Below are positions 7,718 through 16,568 of a stretch of 64,000 nucleotides of DNA, one piece after another. A model generated the notes under the pieces. It saw nothing but the letters and a program-made list of their open reading frames with translations. It ran no database searches and had not been told where the DNA came from. How positions within the stretch are numbered: the stretch's first letter is position 1; every line of letters starts with the position of its first letter. A program made the translations under genes and the position numbers. This DNA comes from JBMOLL01 sp049325415 (lineage in GTDB: Bacteria; Bacteroidota; Bacteroidia; Bacteroidales; GCA-2748055): NCBI GenBank assembly GCA_049325415.1, contig JBMOLL010000050.1, positions 1-64,000 on the forward strand. Direction: 5' to 3'.

Positions 7718-8314
7718 ATGAAAGACAGGTCATCAAACTACCTGCCTAGCAGCCAGGCTTGCGAAGCAGAAATCCCTTTCGAGGGTCTGGTTATTGGGAA
7801 CAGGATCCCAAAAGACTATTTTATAACTTCCGGTGTGGGCGAAAGCGATATTACCATACATGCGGGTTCGTATCATCTGGCTTTGAAGGATGCGGGCATC
7901 GAAATGGCCAATATCATGACTTACAGTTCCATTCTTCCGGGTATAGCCAATCAGGTTTCCAGACCTGCCAGGATCGTCCATGGCGAGGTGATGGAAACCA
8001 TTATGGCGGTGGCCCACGGAAGCAGCGGCGAACTGGTGAGCGCAGGTATAGTTTACAGTTGGTTGTATAACCGAAAGACTGGTGAAAAATACGGCGGTCT
8101 CGTATGTGAGCACAATGGAAACTACTCCGAGGAGGAGCTCGACAAGCGTCTGCACGCAAGTCTGAATGAGCTTTATATCAACGGTTTCCGTGAGGATTAT
8201 ACGCTTGGCGAACCCAACATGATCAAAAAGTCGTTTATTCCGCACAAAGCTTACGGTACCGCTCTTGTAGCCATCTGCTTTACCAATTTTCTTATTCCGC
8301 TGATCCAGGGCTAA
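7718..8314 (+). CDS. Pyruvoyl-dependent arginine decarboxylase
   Basis: Converts arginine to agmatine and CO2, the entry to polyamine synthesis or acid/energy metabolism, using a self-generated pyruvoyl group instead of PLP. The 198-aa protein matches the PvlArgDC family: IPKDYFITSGVGES (residues 30-43), HAGSYHLAL, and TYSSILP at 68-74. Self-cleavage is expected between Ser70 and Ser71, making a beta chain and a pyruvoyl-capped alpha chain, by analogy with the Methanocaldococcus jannaschii enzyme cleaved at a Ser-Ser bond. C-terminal Glu residues and the EHNGNYSEEEL segment are also family-like. ATG 7718 follows a GAGG; a TTG at 7703 is the alternative start. It converges on aroK with an 11-bp gap. 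Confidence 0.88.
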   Translation: MKDRSSNYLPSSQACEAEIPFEGLVIGNRIPKDYFITSGVGESDITIHAGSYHLALKDAGIEMANIMTYSSILPGIANQVSRPARIVHGEVMETIMAVAHGSSGELVSAGIVYSWLYNRKTGEKYGGLVCEHNGNYSEEELDKRLHASLNELYINGFREDYTLGEPNMIKKSFIPHKAYGTALVAICFTNFLIPLIQG

Positions 8315-8325
8315 ATCCGGTCTGC

Positions 8326-8847
8326 TCAGTAAACAAGTAACTCCCGGACTTTTCGGAAGAGGGCTGAGCTTTGCAGATCCATGGCATCAACGACCAGGCA
8401 TGCCTCTTCATAGAAGGGTCCACGTTTGCCAAGTGTTTCCCTGATCCAGGTCAATAATTCTTCCCCGCTTTTCCCCTCGATGAGCGGCCGGCGGGTCTTT
8501 GAATTTTTTAGACGATCGGCCAGTGCTTCAGGGGAGAGGCGGAGGTAGACCGTCAGGCCCGAGGCATTCATCAGGCTGATCAGCTCGTCGTGACAGGGGG
8601 CTCCGCCGCCGGTGGCGATCACCATGGCTTCCTGCCGGCTCAGTTCCTCCACGGCCCGGCGCTCCAGATCCCGGAAAGCGGCTTCTCCTTGTGAACCGAA
8701 GATCTCAGGGATACTCATTCCGGCCATCCGGGTTATATACTCGTCCATATCGGTGAAGCTATAGCCCAGGCTGCGGGCGAGCCTGGCGCCGTGGGTGCTC
8801 TTCCCGGAGCCCATGAATCCGATCAGCCAGACAGGGTCTTTTTTCAT
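8326..8847 (-). CDS. aroK: Shikimate kinase
   Basis: Phosphorylates shikimate at the 3-OH in the chorismate pathway. The 173-aa protein has Walker A GFMGSGKST at 10-18, the shikimate-binding DMDEYI (Asp33 region), the Arg of FRDLE, the TGGGAP loop near residue 80, and the lid region with Arg pairs (TRRPLI). Length and motif order match single-domain AroK. It is 29 bp from the parC stop on the same strand, so it may be the last gene of a parE-parC-aroK transcript; there is no metabolic link between them. Confidence 0.95.
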   Translation of the reverse strand: MKKDPVWLIGFMGSGKSTHGARLARSLGYSFTDMDEYITRMAGMSIPEIFGSQGEAAFRDLERRAVEELSRQEAMVIATGGGAPCHDELISLMNASGLTVYLRLSPEALADRLKNSKTRRPLIEGKSGEELLTWIRETLGKRGPFYEEACLVVDAMDLQSSALFRKVRELLVY

Positions 8848-8876
8848 ATCCGCAGTTTTTCCGGCGGGGCCGGGGC

Positions 8877-11522
8877 TTACAGGGGAAGGGTCATCTGCCC
8901 GTTCACCGGTGGCTCGTGGCCTCCGTCGGGCTTTTCGTCATTTTCTTCCTCAATGTCTTCTTCAACCGCCGGAGCTGACTGCCGTGTAATAGGCTCCAGC
9001 TCTTCCACGATCTTCACCTCGTAGTTTGACAGGCGCTTGCCTTTGGCTTTGAAGCTCTTGACACCGATGAACTCGGCCACTTCGATGATCTCCGGGTCAC
9101 GGTCCTTGCTCTTCCCGCCGAAACGGAGCTCCAGCCTCGGGTATTCGACCTCGGTGATCCGTATCAGCCTCGATTCGGGCGCCTCACTGATGAACAGAGT
9201 GGCCTTTTCCGAAGGTTCAATACGGAAACGCTTCACGTAGTAGAACTTCTGCTCACCGTCGTAATACACCGCCGACCAGATCTTGTGCGGCCTGTACTTC
9301 TCGATAAGGATGATATCTTCTTCGAAATGATTCGACAGGTCAAAATTGCTCAGGCGGTAATTTCCTGCAGCGGTGATCACCAGGATCCGGTCGTCGCCGG
9401 CGAACTCGCCGAGGAATCGCCCGCGGCCGTCGGCATTGAGCCGGTTCACGTCTTCGTCGAACCAGATCTTCCTGCCACCCAGGGTTGATACACCTTTCTC
9501 CTTGATCACGATCTTGTGCACCGCGTATTTGGTGAGGATGTTCCCCATGGCATCACGACCCTTGATGGCCAGTTCGCTGAAATCCATCTCAAAAACAGGT
9601 ACCTTCAGCCTCGGCCGCGGTTTCAGGTAGACCTTCACCACTTCGGCCTCCCCGTTGGGGTTGTCGCTGAAATAAAGGATGCGGGAGTTCTTGTGCTCGC
9701 GCCCGATATTGTATTCCTTATCCCTCGTGATCCCTGTCACCGGTGCACGCTTCATCATGGTGTGTCCCGTGTTGCCATCGTAGTAAATGACATTGTAAAT
9801 CGTGCGGGTGTCGTTTTTCTTGAACACCGCCACATGGATGATGTCCTTGCCCACAAAGATCTTATCGTCGACCTTGGTGATGATATAGGTTCCATCCCTC
9901 CTGAATACGATGATATCGTCGATATCGGAGCAGTCGCCGACATATTCGTCCTTCCGCAATCCCGTTCCCACGAAACCATCTTCACGGTTCACGTATAATT
10001 TTTCATTGGCAACCACCACCTTGGTGGCTTCGATATTTTCGAAGTTGCGGATCTCCGTGCGGCGTTCCTGGCCGGCACTGTATTTCTTTTTGATCTGCCG
10101 GTAATAGTTGATGGTGAATTCCACAAGGTGTTCCAGGTGGTTCTTTACCTCGGCCATCTCATCCTCGAGTCCCTTGATATGCTCATCGGCCTTCTTCACG
10201 TCAAACTTCGAGATCCGTTTGATCTTGATCTCCGTAAGGGCAATGATATCGTCGCGGGTCACTTCCCTGCGCAGCAGTTTCTTATAGGGCTTGAGCCCGT
10301 CGTCGATGGCCTTGATCACGGCTTCCCAGGTCTCGGCTTCTTCAATGTCGCGGTAGATCTTCTTTTCAATAAAGATCTTTTCGAGGGATGACATGTGCCA
10401 TTCTTCCTCCAGTTCGCTGAACCGGATCTCCAGTTCGCGGCGCAGGAGGTTCCGGGTGTTGTCGGTATTCACCTTCAGCACGTCGGATACGCCGATAAAG
10501 ATTGGCTTGTCGTCTTCGATCACGCAGCAGTTGGGCGAAATGGAAAGCTCGCAGTCGGTGAAGGCATAGAGGGCGTCGATGGTCTTGTCGGACGACACAT
10601 TGGGACCGAGGTGAACGAGGATTTCCACGTTCTCAGCGGTGTTGTCGTCGATCTTCCGGATCTTGATCTTTCCTTTTTCATTGGCCTTAAGGATCGATTC
10701 GATCAGGGAGGAGGTGGTTTTTCCGAAGGGCAGGTCGCGGATCACGAGGGTCTTGTTATCCAGTTTCTGGATCCGGGCCCTGACGCGTACAGCTCCACCC
10801 CGCTGACCGTCGTTGTAGCGGCCCACATCGATCAGACCTCCGGTGGGGAAATCGGGAAAGATCTCAAAAGGCTTGTTCTGGAGGTAGCTGATACTTGCAT
10901 CGATCAGTTCCACAAAGTTGTGGGGGAGGATCTTGGAGGAGAGTCCCACAGCGATTCCCTCTGCTCCCTGGGCCAGCAGCAGGGGGAATTTCACCGGCAG
11001 GGTGACAGGTTCCCTGTTCCTGCCGTCGTAGGAGAGCTTCCACTCGGTGGTCTTCGGGTTAAAAACAACTTCGTTGGCAAATTTCGAAAGCCGTGCTTCG
11101 ATATAACGCGAGGCGGCCGCGCCGTCGCCGGTGAAGATATTTCCCCAGTTACCCTGGGCGTCGATCAGCAGCTCCTTCTGTCCTATCTGCACCAGGGCAT
11201 CGCCGATGGAGGCATCGCCGTGGGGGTGGAACTGCATGGTATGGCCGATGATATTGGCCACTTTGTTGAAGCGGCCGTCGTCGAGCCGTTTCATGGAATG
11301 GAGGATGCGCCGCTGCACGGGCTTCAGTCCGTCGGTAATATGCGGCACGGCACGCTCCAGGATCACGTAGGAGGCGTAATCGATGAAATAATCTTCGTAC
11401 ATCCCGGAGAGATGCCTGATCCGAGGGTCGGACTCACCACCCTGCTGGGCGTGGTCGTGGCCACCCTGATCATCATCCGATCCGGTAAATTCCTTATACT
11501 GGTCTAAATCGTCCATTGACAT
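8877..11522 (-). CDS. parC: DNA topoisomerase IV subunit A
   Basis: Breakage-reunion subunit of the type IIA enzyme that unlinks daughter chromosomes. The 881-aa protein opens with an acidic/His-rich tail (1-35). The winged-helix domain follows with the catalytic tyrosine at Tyr140 in AAASRYIEARL, and HPHGDASIGDAL at 99-110 is the quinolone-region helix. A tower and coiled coil run to about residue 500, then beta-pinwheel blades, then a low-complexity Glu/Asp/Pro-rich tail. The GyrA-box QRRGGKG is not visible in the pinwheel, which, with the paired ParE, argues for topo IV rather than gyrase. Its ATG lies 15 bp after the parE stop. Confidence 0.93.
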   Translation of the reverse strand: MSMDDLDQYKEFTGSDDDQGGHDHAQQGGESDPRIRHLSGMYEDYFIDYASYVILERAVPHITDGLKPVQRRILHSMKRLDDGRFNKVANIIGHTMQFHPHGDASIGDALVQIGQKELLIDAQGNWGNIFTGDGAAASRYIEARLSKFANEVVFNPKTTEWKLSYDGRNREPVTLPVKFPLLLAQGAEGIAVGLSSKILPHNFVELIDASISYLQNKPFEIFPDFPTGGLIDVGRYNDGQRGGAVRVRARIQKLDNKTLVIRDLPFGKTTSSLIESILKANEKGKIKIRKIDDNTAENVEILVHLGPNVSSDKTIDALYAFTDCELSISPNCCVIEDDKPIFIGVSDVLKVNTDNTRNLLRRELEIRFSELEEEWHMSSLEKIFIEKKIYRDIEEAETWEAVIKAIDDGLKPYKKLLRREVTRDDIIALTEIKIKRISKFDVKKADEHIKGLEDEMAEVKNHLEHLVEFTINYYRQIKKKYSAGQERRTEIRNFENIEATKVVVANEKLYVNREDGFVGTGLRKDEYVGDCSDIDDIIVFRRDGTYIITKVDDKIFVGKDIIHVAVFKKNDTRTIYNVIYYDGNTGHTMMKRAPVTGITRDKEYNIGREHKNSRILYFSDNPNGEAEVVKVYLKPRPRLKVPVFEMDFSELAIKGRDAMGNILTKYAVHKIVIKEKGVSTLGGRKIWFDEDVNRLNADGRGRFLGEFAGDDRILVITAAGNYRLSNFDLSNHFEEDIILIEKYRPHKIWSAVYYDGEQKFYYVKRFRIEPSEKATLFISEAPESRLIRITEVEYPRLELRFGGKSKDRDPEIIEVAEFIGVKSFKAKGKRLSNYEVKIVEELEPITRQSAPAVEEDIEEENDEKPDGGHEPPVNGQMTLPL

Positions 11523-11537
11523 CTGTGAAATACGTTG

Positions 11538-13406
11538 TTATGCAGGGATATCCACCGGGTCGAGCTCGATCCGGAGCCGGTCGATAATAAAGTCCTGCCT
11601 TTCCGGGGTGTTTTTGCCCATGTAAAACTCCAGGATATCTTTCAGGTCGTCATCCCGGGTCATGCGAACAGGATCGATCCGCATCTTCGGTCCGATGAAG
11701 TGCTTGAATTCGTCAGGGGAGATCTCCCCGAGTCCCTTAAAACGCGTGATCTCGGCATTTTTCCCCAGTTTGGTGATAGCTTCGATCCGCTCTTCCTCCG
11801 AGTAACAGTAGATGGTCTCCTGCTTGTTCCTGACTCTGAACAGCGGTGTCTGGAGGATGTACAGGTGGCCCTTGCGAACCAGGTTGGGGAAGAACTGGAG
11901 GAAGAAAGTAAGCAGAAGCAGGCGGATATGCATCCCGTCGACATCGGCATCGGTGGCGATCACCACATTCTTGTAGCGGAGCGAGTCGATCCCTTCTTCA
12001 ATATTCAGGGCAGCCTGCAGCAGATTGAACTCCTCGTTCTCGTACACCACTTTCTTTGTCAGACCATAGGAATTGAGCGGCTTGCCCCTCAGACTGAAGA
12101 CCGCCTGGGTATTGACATCCCTCGACTTTGTAATGGAACCGGAAGCTGAATCCCCTTCGGTGATGAACAGGGTGGACTCGTTCTTCCGCTCATCGTTATC
12201 GTTGTAATGAACCCGGCAGTCGCGCAGCTTGCGGTTGTGCAGGTTGGCCTTCTTGGCTCTTTCGCGGGCCAGTTTCTGGATCCCCGAGATCGCTTTGCGT
12301 TCCTTTTCCGATTCCTGGATTTTCTTCAGCAGGACAGAGGCTGTGTCGGAATTCTTATGAAGGAAATCGTCGAGCTTCGAGGAGATGAAATTCATGATGA
12401 AGTTCCTGACGCTGGGTCCTTCGGGTCCCATGTCCTTCGATCCGAGCTTGGTCTTGGTCTGTGACTCGAAGACCGGCTCCTCCACCTTGATGCTGATGGC
12501 GGCAATGATGGAGGTGCGGATATCGGAGGGATCAAAATCCTTCTTGTAGAAATCGCGGATGGTTTTTACCAGGGCTTCCCGGAAGGCCAGAAGGTGAGTG
12601 CCTCCCTGGGTGGTGTGCTGACCGTTCACGAAGCTGTAATATTCTTCGCCGTACTGGTTCCCGTGGGTGATGGCTACTTCGATGTCGGAATCCTTCAGGT
12701 GGATCACGGGGTATAGCCCCTCACCGCCATTCATGTTTTCGGAGAGGAGGTCGAGCAGACCATTCTTCGATATGAAGCGCTGTCCGTTGAATACGATGGT
12801 CAGACCGGCATTGAGATAGGTATAGTTGCGGAGCATGGTCTCCACATAGTCGGGGATAAAGCGGAATCTGCCGAACAGGGTTCCGTCGGGCTCGAACGTG
12901 ATCATAGTCCCGTTCTTTTCACCGCTGTCGGCTTCCGGCCGGTCCTCCACCACGTTCCCTTCCGAGAAGATAACCCCCTTGGAACGGCCTTCGCGGAACG
13001 ACTCAATATTGAAGCTGGCCGAAAGGGCATTGACGGCCTTGATACCGACCCCGTTCAGACCCACCGATTTCTTAAAGACCTTGGAATCGTACTTGGCACC
13101 CGTATTCATTTTCGAGGCCACATCCATGACCTTGCCCAGCGGGATGCCGCGGCCGTAGTCACGCACACTTACCAGTTTCTCATCGATTGTTACCTCGATG
13201 GTCTTACCAAAGCCCATCATGAACTCGTCGATCGAGTTGTCGAGCACCTCTTTGAGGAGGATATACACCCCATCGTCGGGCGATGACCCGTCGCCCAGCT
13301 TCCCGATATACATCCCCGGCCTCTTCCGGATATGTTCTTTCCAGTCGAGGGTCCGTATGGTATCTTCCGAATAATTTGCTGTCATAGTCCGCTGATCAGT
13401 TTGCAT
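11538..13406 (-). CDS. parE: DNA topoisomerase IV subunit B
   Basis: ATPase subunit partner of ParC. The 622-aa protein has the GHKL ATPase site: RKRPGMYIGKLGDG, EVLDNSIDEF (Glu that activates water), DYGRGIP, and the GLNGVGIKAVNAL lid, then the transducer. The TOPRIM domain has ITEGDSASG and the DADVDGMHI metal site. Its length, and the absence of the roughly 170-residue insert found in some GyrB, fit Bacteroidota ParE. ATG 13406 is preceded by AGGGGGAAGG, a strong ribosome site, which decides against the inner ATG at 13385. First gene of the parE-parC pair. Confidence 0.95.
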   Translation of the reverse strand: MQTDQRTMTANYSEDTIRTLDWKEHIRKRPGMYIGKLGDGSSPDDGVYILLKEVLDNSIDEFMMGFGKTIEVTIDEKLVSVRDYGRGIPLGKVMDVASKMNTGAKYDSKVFKKSVGLNGVGIKAVNALSASFNIESFREGRSKGVIFSEGNVVEDRPEADSGEKNGTMITFEPDGTLFGRFRFIPDYVETMLRNYTYLNAGLTIVFNGQRFISKNGLLDLLSENMNGGEGLYPVIHLKDSDIEVAITHGNQYGEEYYSFVNGQHTTQGGTHLLAFREALVKTIRDFYKKDFDPSDIRTSIIAAISIKVEEPVFESQTKTKLGSKDMGPEGPSVRNFIMNFISSKLDDFLHKNSDTASVLLKKIQESEKERKAISGIQKLARERAKKANLHNRKLRDCRVHYNDNDERKNESTLFITEGDSASGSITKSRDVNTQAVFSLRGKPLNSYGLTKKVVYENEEFNLLQAALNIEEGIDSLRYKNVVIATDADVDGMHIRLLLLTFFLQFFPNLVRKGHLYILQTPLFRVRNKQETIYCYSEEERIEAITKLGKNAEITRFKGLGEISPDEFKHFIGPKMRIDPVRMTRDDDLKDILEFYMGKNTPERQDFIIDRLRIELDPVDIPA

Positions 13407-13497
13407 CCTTCCCCCTGATTTTCAAAAAGTAAAACTGCTTATGTCACTTTTTCTGCCGCACACAGGGGGCATTTTTAAATGCACCACAAATATAACC

Positions 13498-13527
13498 AAA
13501 AGTCCGAGGCTCCGGACTTTCTTTTTT
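13498..13527 (-). terminator. Hairpin, probable terminator of the gene at 13759-14520
   Basis: AAAGTCCG..CGGACTTT forms an 8-bp stem with a 6-nt loop, flanked by A/T tracts on both sides (CTTTTTTC on the + side, TTTT on the minus side). On the minus strand it follows the methyltransferase-like gene and precedes parE. Confidence 0.5.
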
Positions 13528-13548
13528 CAACAACTAATTAAACCCATT

Positions 13549-13578
13549 TAATGCATTAGGAATTGTCCTAATGCATTA
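13549..13578. repeat. Perfect 13-bp inverted repeat upstream of parE
   Basis: TAATGCATTAGGA, a 4-nt spacer, then its exact complement TCCTAATGCATTA. Each arm contains the sub-palindrome TAATGCATTA. It lies about 145 bp before the parE start, in a 352-bp gap without genes, so it may be an operator. Confidence 0.7.
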
Positions 13579-13586
13579 ACGATCAA

Positions 13587-13640
13587 GTAAAATATACCTT
13601 TTTAGTAGCCTGTAGCCAGTCACTAAAAAGGTTATTTTAC
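13587..13640. repeat. Imperfect 19-bp inverted repeat upstream of parE
   Basis: GTAAAATATACCTTTTTAGT pairs with ACTAAAAAGGTTATTTTAC across a 15-nt loop that itself holds GTAGCC.GTAGCC. It stands 8 bp from the other inverted repeat. No gene is visible between 13407 and 13758. Confidence 0.6.
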
Positions 13641-13758
13641 TATATCGGGATTATCCCAACTAATTCAAGTAGTTCGCCTCATATAATCGGCTCCTATTGA
13701 ATAATTTGGGTTAAACAGAAGTACTGTAAAACCTGAAAAAACGATAGAAGGGCCGGTG

Positions 13759-14520
13759 CTACCAGCGGATGGCTTTGACCTGCATCCGCGTGTACATGTT
13801 CTCCCGGTAGCGACCGCGGCTGTCGAAAGGCCATTCCCATTCCTTTTCCTGCATTCCTTCCGGAAGGCCGGTAAACAGAAGGGACCGTCGATTCTCTTCC
13901 TTCCCTTCAACGGAAGAGTATTCGACGATATCGGAAACCAGGCAGCCGCTGCGCTGTGTGATCCAGGCGACATGGAAGTCCTGGATACGCCGGCGGAAAG
14001 GGATCAGATCTTCGTCACTCAGCCCAAGGTGCTTTTGCAGGTAATCGCCGGGGATGATATCCAGCTGGTTAAGGATGTTGAGGGAGATCAGGCAATCGGG
14101 TTCAAAAGGGAGGGCGGGAACCCGAAGCACCATTTTTTCCGGTTGAAAGGAAGATTTTTTTACAGCCTGCCAGGCAAAGGCAATGGCGCCGCCCGACAGG
14201 TCGGTCTCCAGCAGTTCCACACCGGGGTAGCGGGCCACCTTCTCGCGCACCTGTGCAGGATGCCGGATATCAAGGAGAAGGATACGGTCGAGTTGCCGGC
14301 TCATCTCCTCCAGCGGGAGGTCGAGCAGCCAGCCGCTTCCCAGAATTGCGACTGTTTTACAATTGCTTTGTGCCACGAAATCCAGGATAAACTCCCGGCT
14401 GTTCCGAAGGTGCAGATCCCAGCCTTCTTTTTCGGCCAGGTAACGGGAGATGATCCCTTCCTGGTCGGAGAAGAAGCCCATAGCCCGGAGCATTTGCCGT
14501 TCGGAGGAAAAGAGTTTCAT
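13759..14520 (-). CDS. Methyltransferase-like protein of unknown substrate
   Basis: 253 aa. The segment VAILGSGWLLDLPLEEM (about residues 56-72) followed by an acidic strand end LLLDIRH looks like motifs I and II of a class I SAM-dependent methyltransferase Rossmann fold. Downstream residues lack an obvious NPPY-type motif, so the target is unknown. It reads LISLNILNQLDIIPGDYLQ in the position where motif IV/V would lie. Its start codon overlaps the stop of plsC by 4 bp (ATGA), indicating translational coupling to a lipid acyltransferase; a lipid or envelope substrate would fit but is inference. It ends 232 bp before a hairpin. Confidence 0.6.
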   Translation of the reverse strand: MKLFSSERQMLRAMGFFSDQEGIISRYLAEKEGWDLHLRNSREFILDFVAQSNCKTVAILGSGWLLDLPLEEMSRQLDRILLLDIRHPAQVREKVARYPGVELLETDLSGGAIAFAWQAVKKSSFQPEKMVLRVPALPFEPDCLISLNILNQLDIIPGDYLQKHLGLSDEDLIPFRRRIQDFHVAWITQRSGCLVSDIVEYSSVEGKEENRRSLLFTGLPEGMQEKEWEWPFDSRGRYRENMYTRMQVKAIRW

Positions 14521-15275
14521 GGTCTGCCGGCTTCCATCAGCTCCAGTTCGCGCTCCATGATCTCCCGGGTATATTCCATCAGTTCGGGCACGGATAATTC
14601 TCTGACCTTTTCCACCGGGATCTCTTCGAGCACCCGGATGTGAATAGTTACCCTTCCGGCCAGCACCCAGCTGTTCTTTCCATGCATGAAAGTTTTTTCA
14701 GAACCGGTGTGAACCACCGGTATGAGCGCCGTGTCGCTTTTTTTGGCCAGGAGGAAAGCCCCTTCACGGAAGCGGCCCATGTTTTTTCCTTTAGATCTTG
14801 TGCCTTCCGGGAAGATCAGTACCGACGATCCCTTCTTCATCTCCTCCTCTGCCCGGGCCATAAAGACCTGTCCCGATTTTCGGCTCTCCCGGTCGATCCG
14901 GATACAATGCGACAGAGAAAGCACCATCCCCACGAAGGGCAGTTTGAAGTTCTCGGCCTTCGAAACCCATTTGAAGGGCCGTCTCAGTTTGTACAGGGCC
15001 AGGATATCAACGAGGGAGCGGTGATTGGCCACCAGCACAACAGGACGCTTCCAGGGTATCTTTTCCCGGCCTTCGAGCCTGAGTTTCCAGAACACCACGA
15101 GCGACTGGTAATGCCAGGCCCAGAAAGTGCCCATGAAATGAGTGACAATCCGGCGGCGGTCCCACCAGAAGGAAAGCAGCCACGACAGCAGGAAGAAAGG
15201 GGTAATGATCAGCGAAGTGATCAGCATGGTGATCCATGCCAGGATGGAGTATATTTTCAGCAAGGTCTTTTTCAT
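14517..15275 (-). CDS. plsC: 1-acyl-sn-glycerol-3-phosphate acyltransferase
   Basis: Adds the second acyl chain to lysophosphatidate at the inner membrane. The 252-aa protein has an N-terminal transmembrane hairpin (about residues 8-38), the catalytic HX4D motif in NHRSLVD at 84-90, and the phosphate-binding FPEGTRS at about 152-158, plus the later VHTGSEK. I start it at ATG 15275 (MKKTLLKIY): a longer frame begins upstream but adds low-quality residues before the membrane segment. Its last bases overlap the start of the methyltransferase-like gene, so the two are expressed together. Confidence 0.9.
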   Translation of the reverse strand: MKKTLLKIYSILAWITMLITSLIITPFFLLSWLLSFWWDRRRIVTHFMGTFWAWHYQSLVVFWKLRLEGREKIPWKRPVVLVANHRSLVDILALYKLRRPFKWVSKAENFKLPFVGMVLSLSHCIRIDRESRKSGQVFMARAEEEMKKGSSVLIFPEGTRSKGKNMGRFREGAFLLAKKSDTALIPVVHTGSEKTFMHGKNSWVLAGRVTIHIRVLEEIPVEKVRELSVPELMEYTREIMERELELMEAGRP

Positions 15276-15355
15276 TGTGCTTCGAGAGGTGAAAAATACA
15301 AAATTATCCCGGAAAACCCTCGGGATCGCTGACCCTGGCCTGCGGCTCCTGTATT

Positions 15356-15883
15356 TCAGTTTACTGACAGGTGTTTCTCCGTGGCATAGGGAATGAAACG
15401 TTCTTCCACGAAATGGTTCCACACCTGTTCAACCATCTCCGGAATTCCTTCTCCGATCTCCCCCGAGCCGTGAACCTCAAGCACCAGCTTCGTTGTATCC
15501 GGGGCTGCCTCACTGAAGGTCATGGTACATACCAGGTTCAGGGCCTTGCCTGCCAGTCCGAGAGGACCATCGAGCCGCAGGAGCCTGCCCCTGTCTGCAG
15601 CAATGACCGTGGCATGCAGAACGCCATTACCGGTGGAATCGAAGTATTCATAGAATCCTCCACCCGGCCGGGCTTCGATAAACAAACGAAAAGGCTTTTC
15701 AGAAAATGAATGATCCCACCAGCCACTGATGTCGCCGGTGAAATGGTCGTAGACGAAAGTGGGAGATCCCGGAACCCTGTATTCGTTAGTAAAAATGAAC
15801 TGCCTGTAAGCATTGTCATTTCCTGTCCGATTACATGAGAACAGCACCAGCGCGGAAAGGAGGGTGAGTATTCCTTTTTTCAT
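15356..15883 (-). CDS. START-like (SRPBCC/AHSA1-type) lipoprotein
   Basis: 175 aa with a lipoprotein signal (MKKGILTLLSALVLFSC, Cys17 of the lipobox). The mature part reads like a polyketide-cyclase/AHSA1-type START domain: an N-terminal strand around FIFTNEYRVPGSPTFVYDHFTGDISGWW, then strands with GGGFYEY and LVCTMTFSE, and a long C-terminal helix (MVEQVWNHFVEE). Such folds bind small hydrophobic molecules. Being a lipoprotein is unusual for this normally cytoplasmic fold. It stands 80 bp upstream of plsC on the same strand; the ligand is unknown. Confidence 0.65.
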   Translation of the reverse strand: MKKGILTLLSALVLFSCNRTGNDNAYRQFIFTNEYRVPGSPTFVYDHFTGDISGWWDHSFSEKPFRLFIEARPGGGFYEYFDSTGNGVLHATVIAADRGRLLRLDGPLGLAGKALNLVCTMTFSEAAPDTTKLVLEVHGSGEIGEGIPEMVEQVWNHFVEERFIPYATEKHLSVN

Positions 15884-15958
15884 AATGCTTTTACAATTAA
15901 CAACGGTTGAGGGTTTAAAGTTAAATCATTCTCATCTTTTCTCTATCTTAGCTCCCGT

Positions 15959-16519
15959 ATGAAGATACGCGAAGCAGAATACAGCCTGCCGGATGAGAAG
16001 CAGCTTTTTGAACAGGCCTTCCGGAAATACTTTCCCGGACTGCTTGGCTTTGCACTGAAGTATCTTCCCGATCGCGACGATGCCCGGGAGGTGGTCCACC
16101 AGGTCTTTATCAACCTCTGGGAACGCCGTTCGGAGATTGATTTCAGCGAACCGCTGAAGTCCTACCTGTTTACCTCGGTTTACAACCGGAGTCTGAATGT
16201 GATCCGCGACCGCAAAAAGCTGAGCCGTGAAGACAGGATCCCCGACCGGGCGGATGAGTCGGAGCTTAGCAGCCGGATCGAAACTACAGAGCTTGAACAG
16301 CGGATCGGTGAATCCATTGCTGCACTTCCGGAAAAATGCAGGGAAGTTTTTGAGTTGAGCCGTTTCGGGGGATTAAAATACAGCGAGATCGCAGCACAGC
16401 TTGGAATTTCGGTGAAAACCGTTGAAAATCACATGAATAAGGCGCTAAAAATCCTGAGGGAAAGACTGATCGATTACCTGACCATCGTTGTCTGGTTACT
16501 CTGGAAGAGTATGAATTAA
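15959..16519 (+). CDS. FecI-like ECF RNA polymerase sigma factor
   Basis: 186 aa. Region 2 (about residues 18-80) has the DDAREVVHQVFINLWERR core; region 4 (about 125-175) has LPEKCREVFELSRFGGLKYSEIA and the helix-turn-helix ISVKTVENHM. Region 3 is absent, as in all ECF factors. The gene begins a four-gene run (sigma, FecR, TonB receptor, lipoprotein) with the same orientation. By the Fec model the receptor senses its substrate, FecR relays the signal through the inner membrane and this factor switches on the receptor gene. The substrate cannot be read from the sequence. Confidence 0.92.
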   Translation: MKIREAEYSLPDEKQLFEQAFRKYFPGLLGFALKYLPDRDDAREVVHQVFINLWERRSEIDFSEPLKSYLFTSVYNRSLNVIRDRKKLSREDRIPDRADESELSSRIETTELEQRIGESIAALPEKCREVFELSRFGGLKYSEIAAQLGISVKTVENHMNKALKILRERLIDYLTIVVWLLWKSMN

Positions 16520-16568
16520 AAAAGCGGCCCCGCAAATAGGGGTAAAGTATATTTCTGGTGTGTAAGAA

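Noticed and set aside
10395..11507. 370-codon open frame antisense to parC
   Set aside because: Shadow of a conserved topoisomerase gene; no protein-like motifs.
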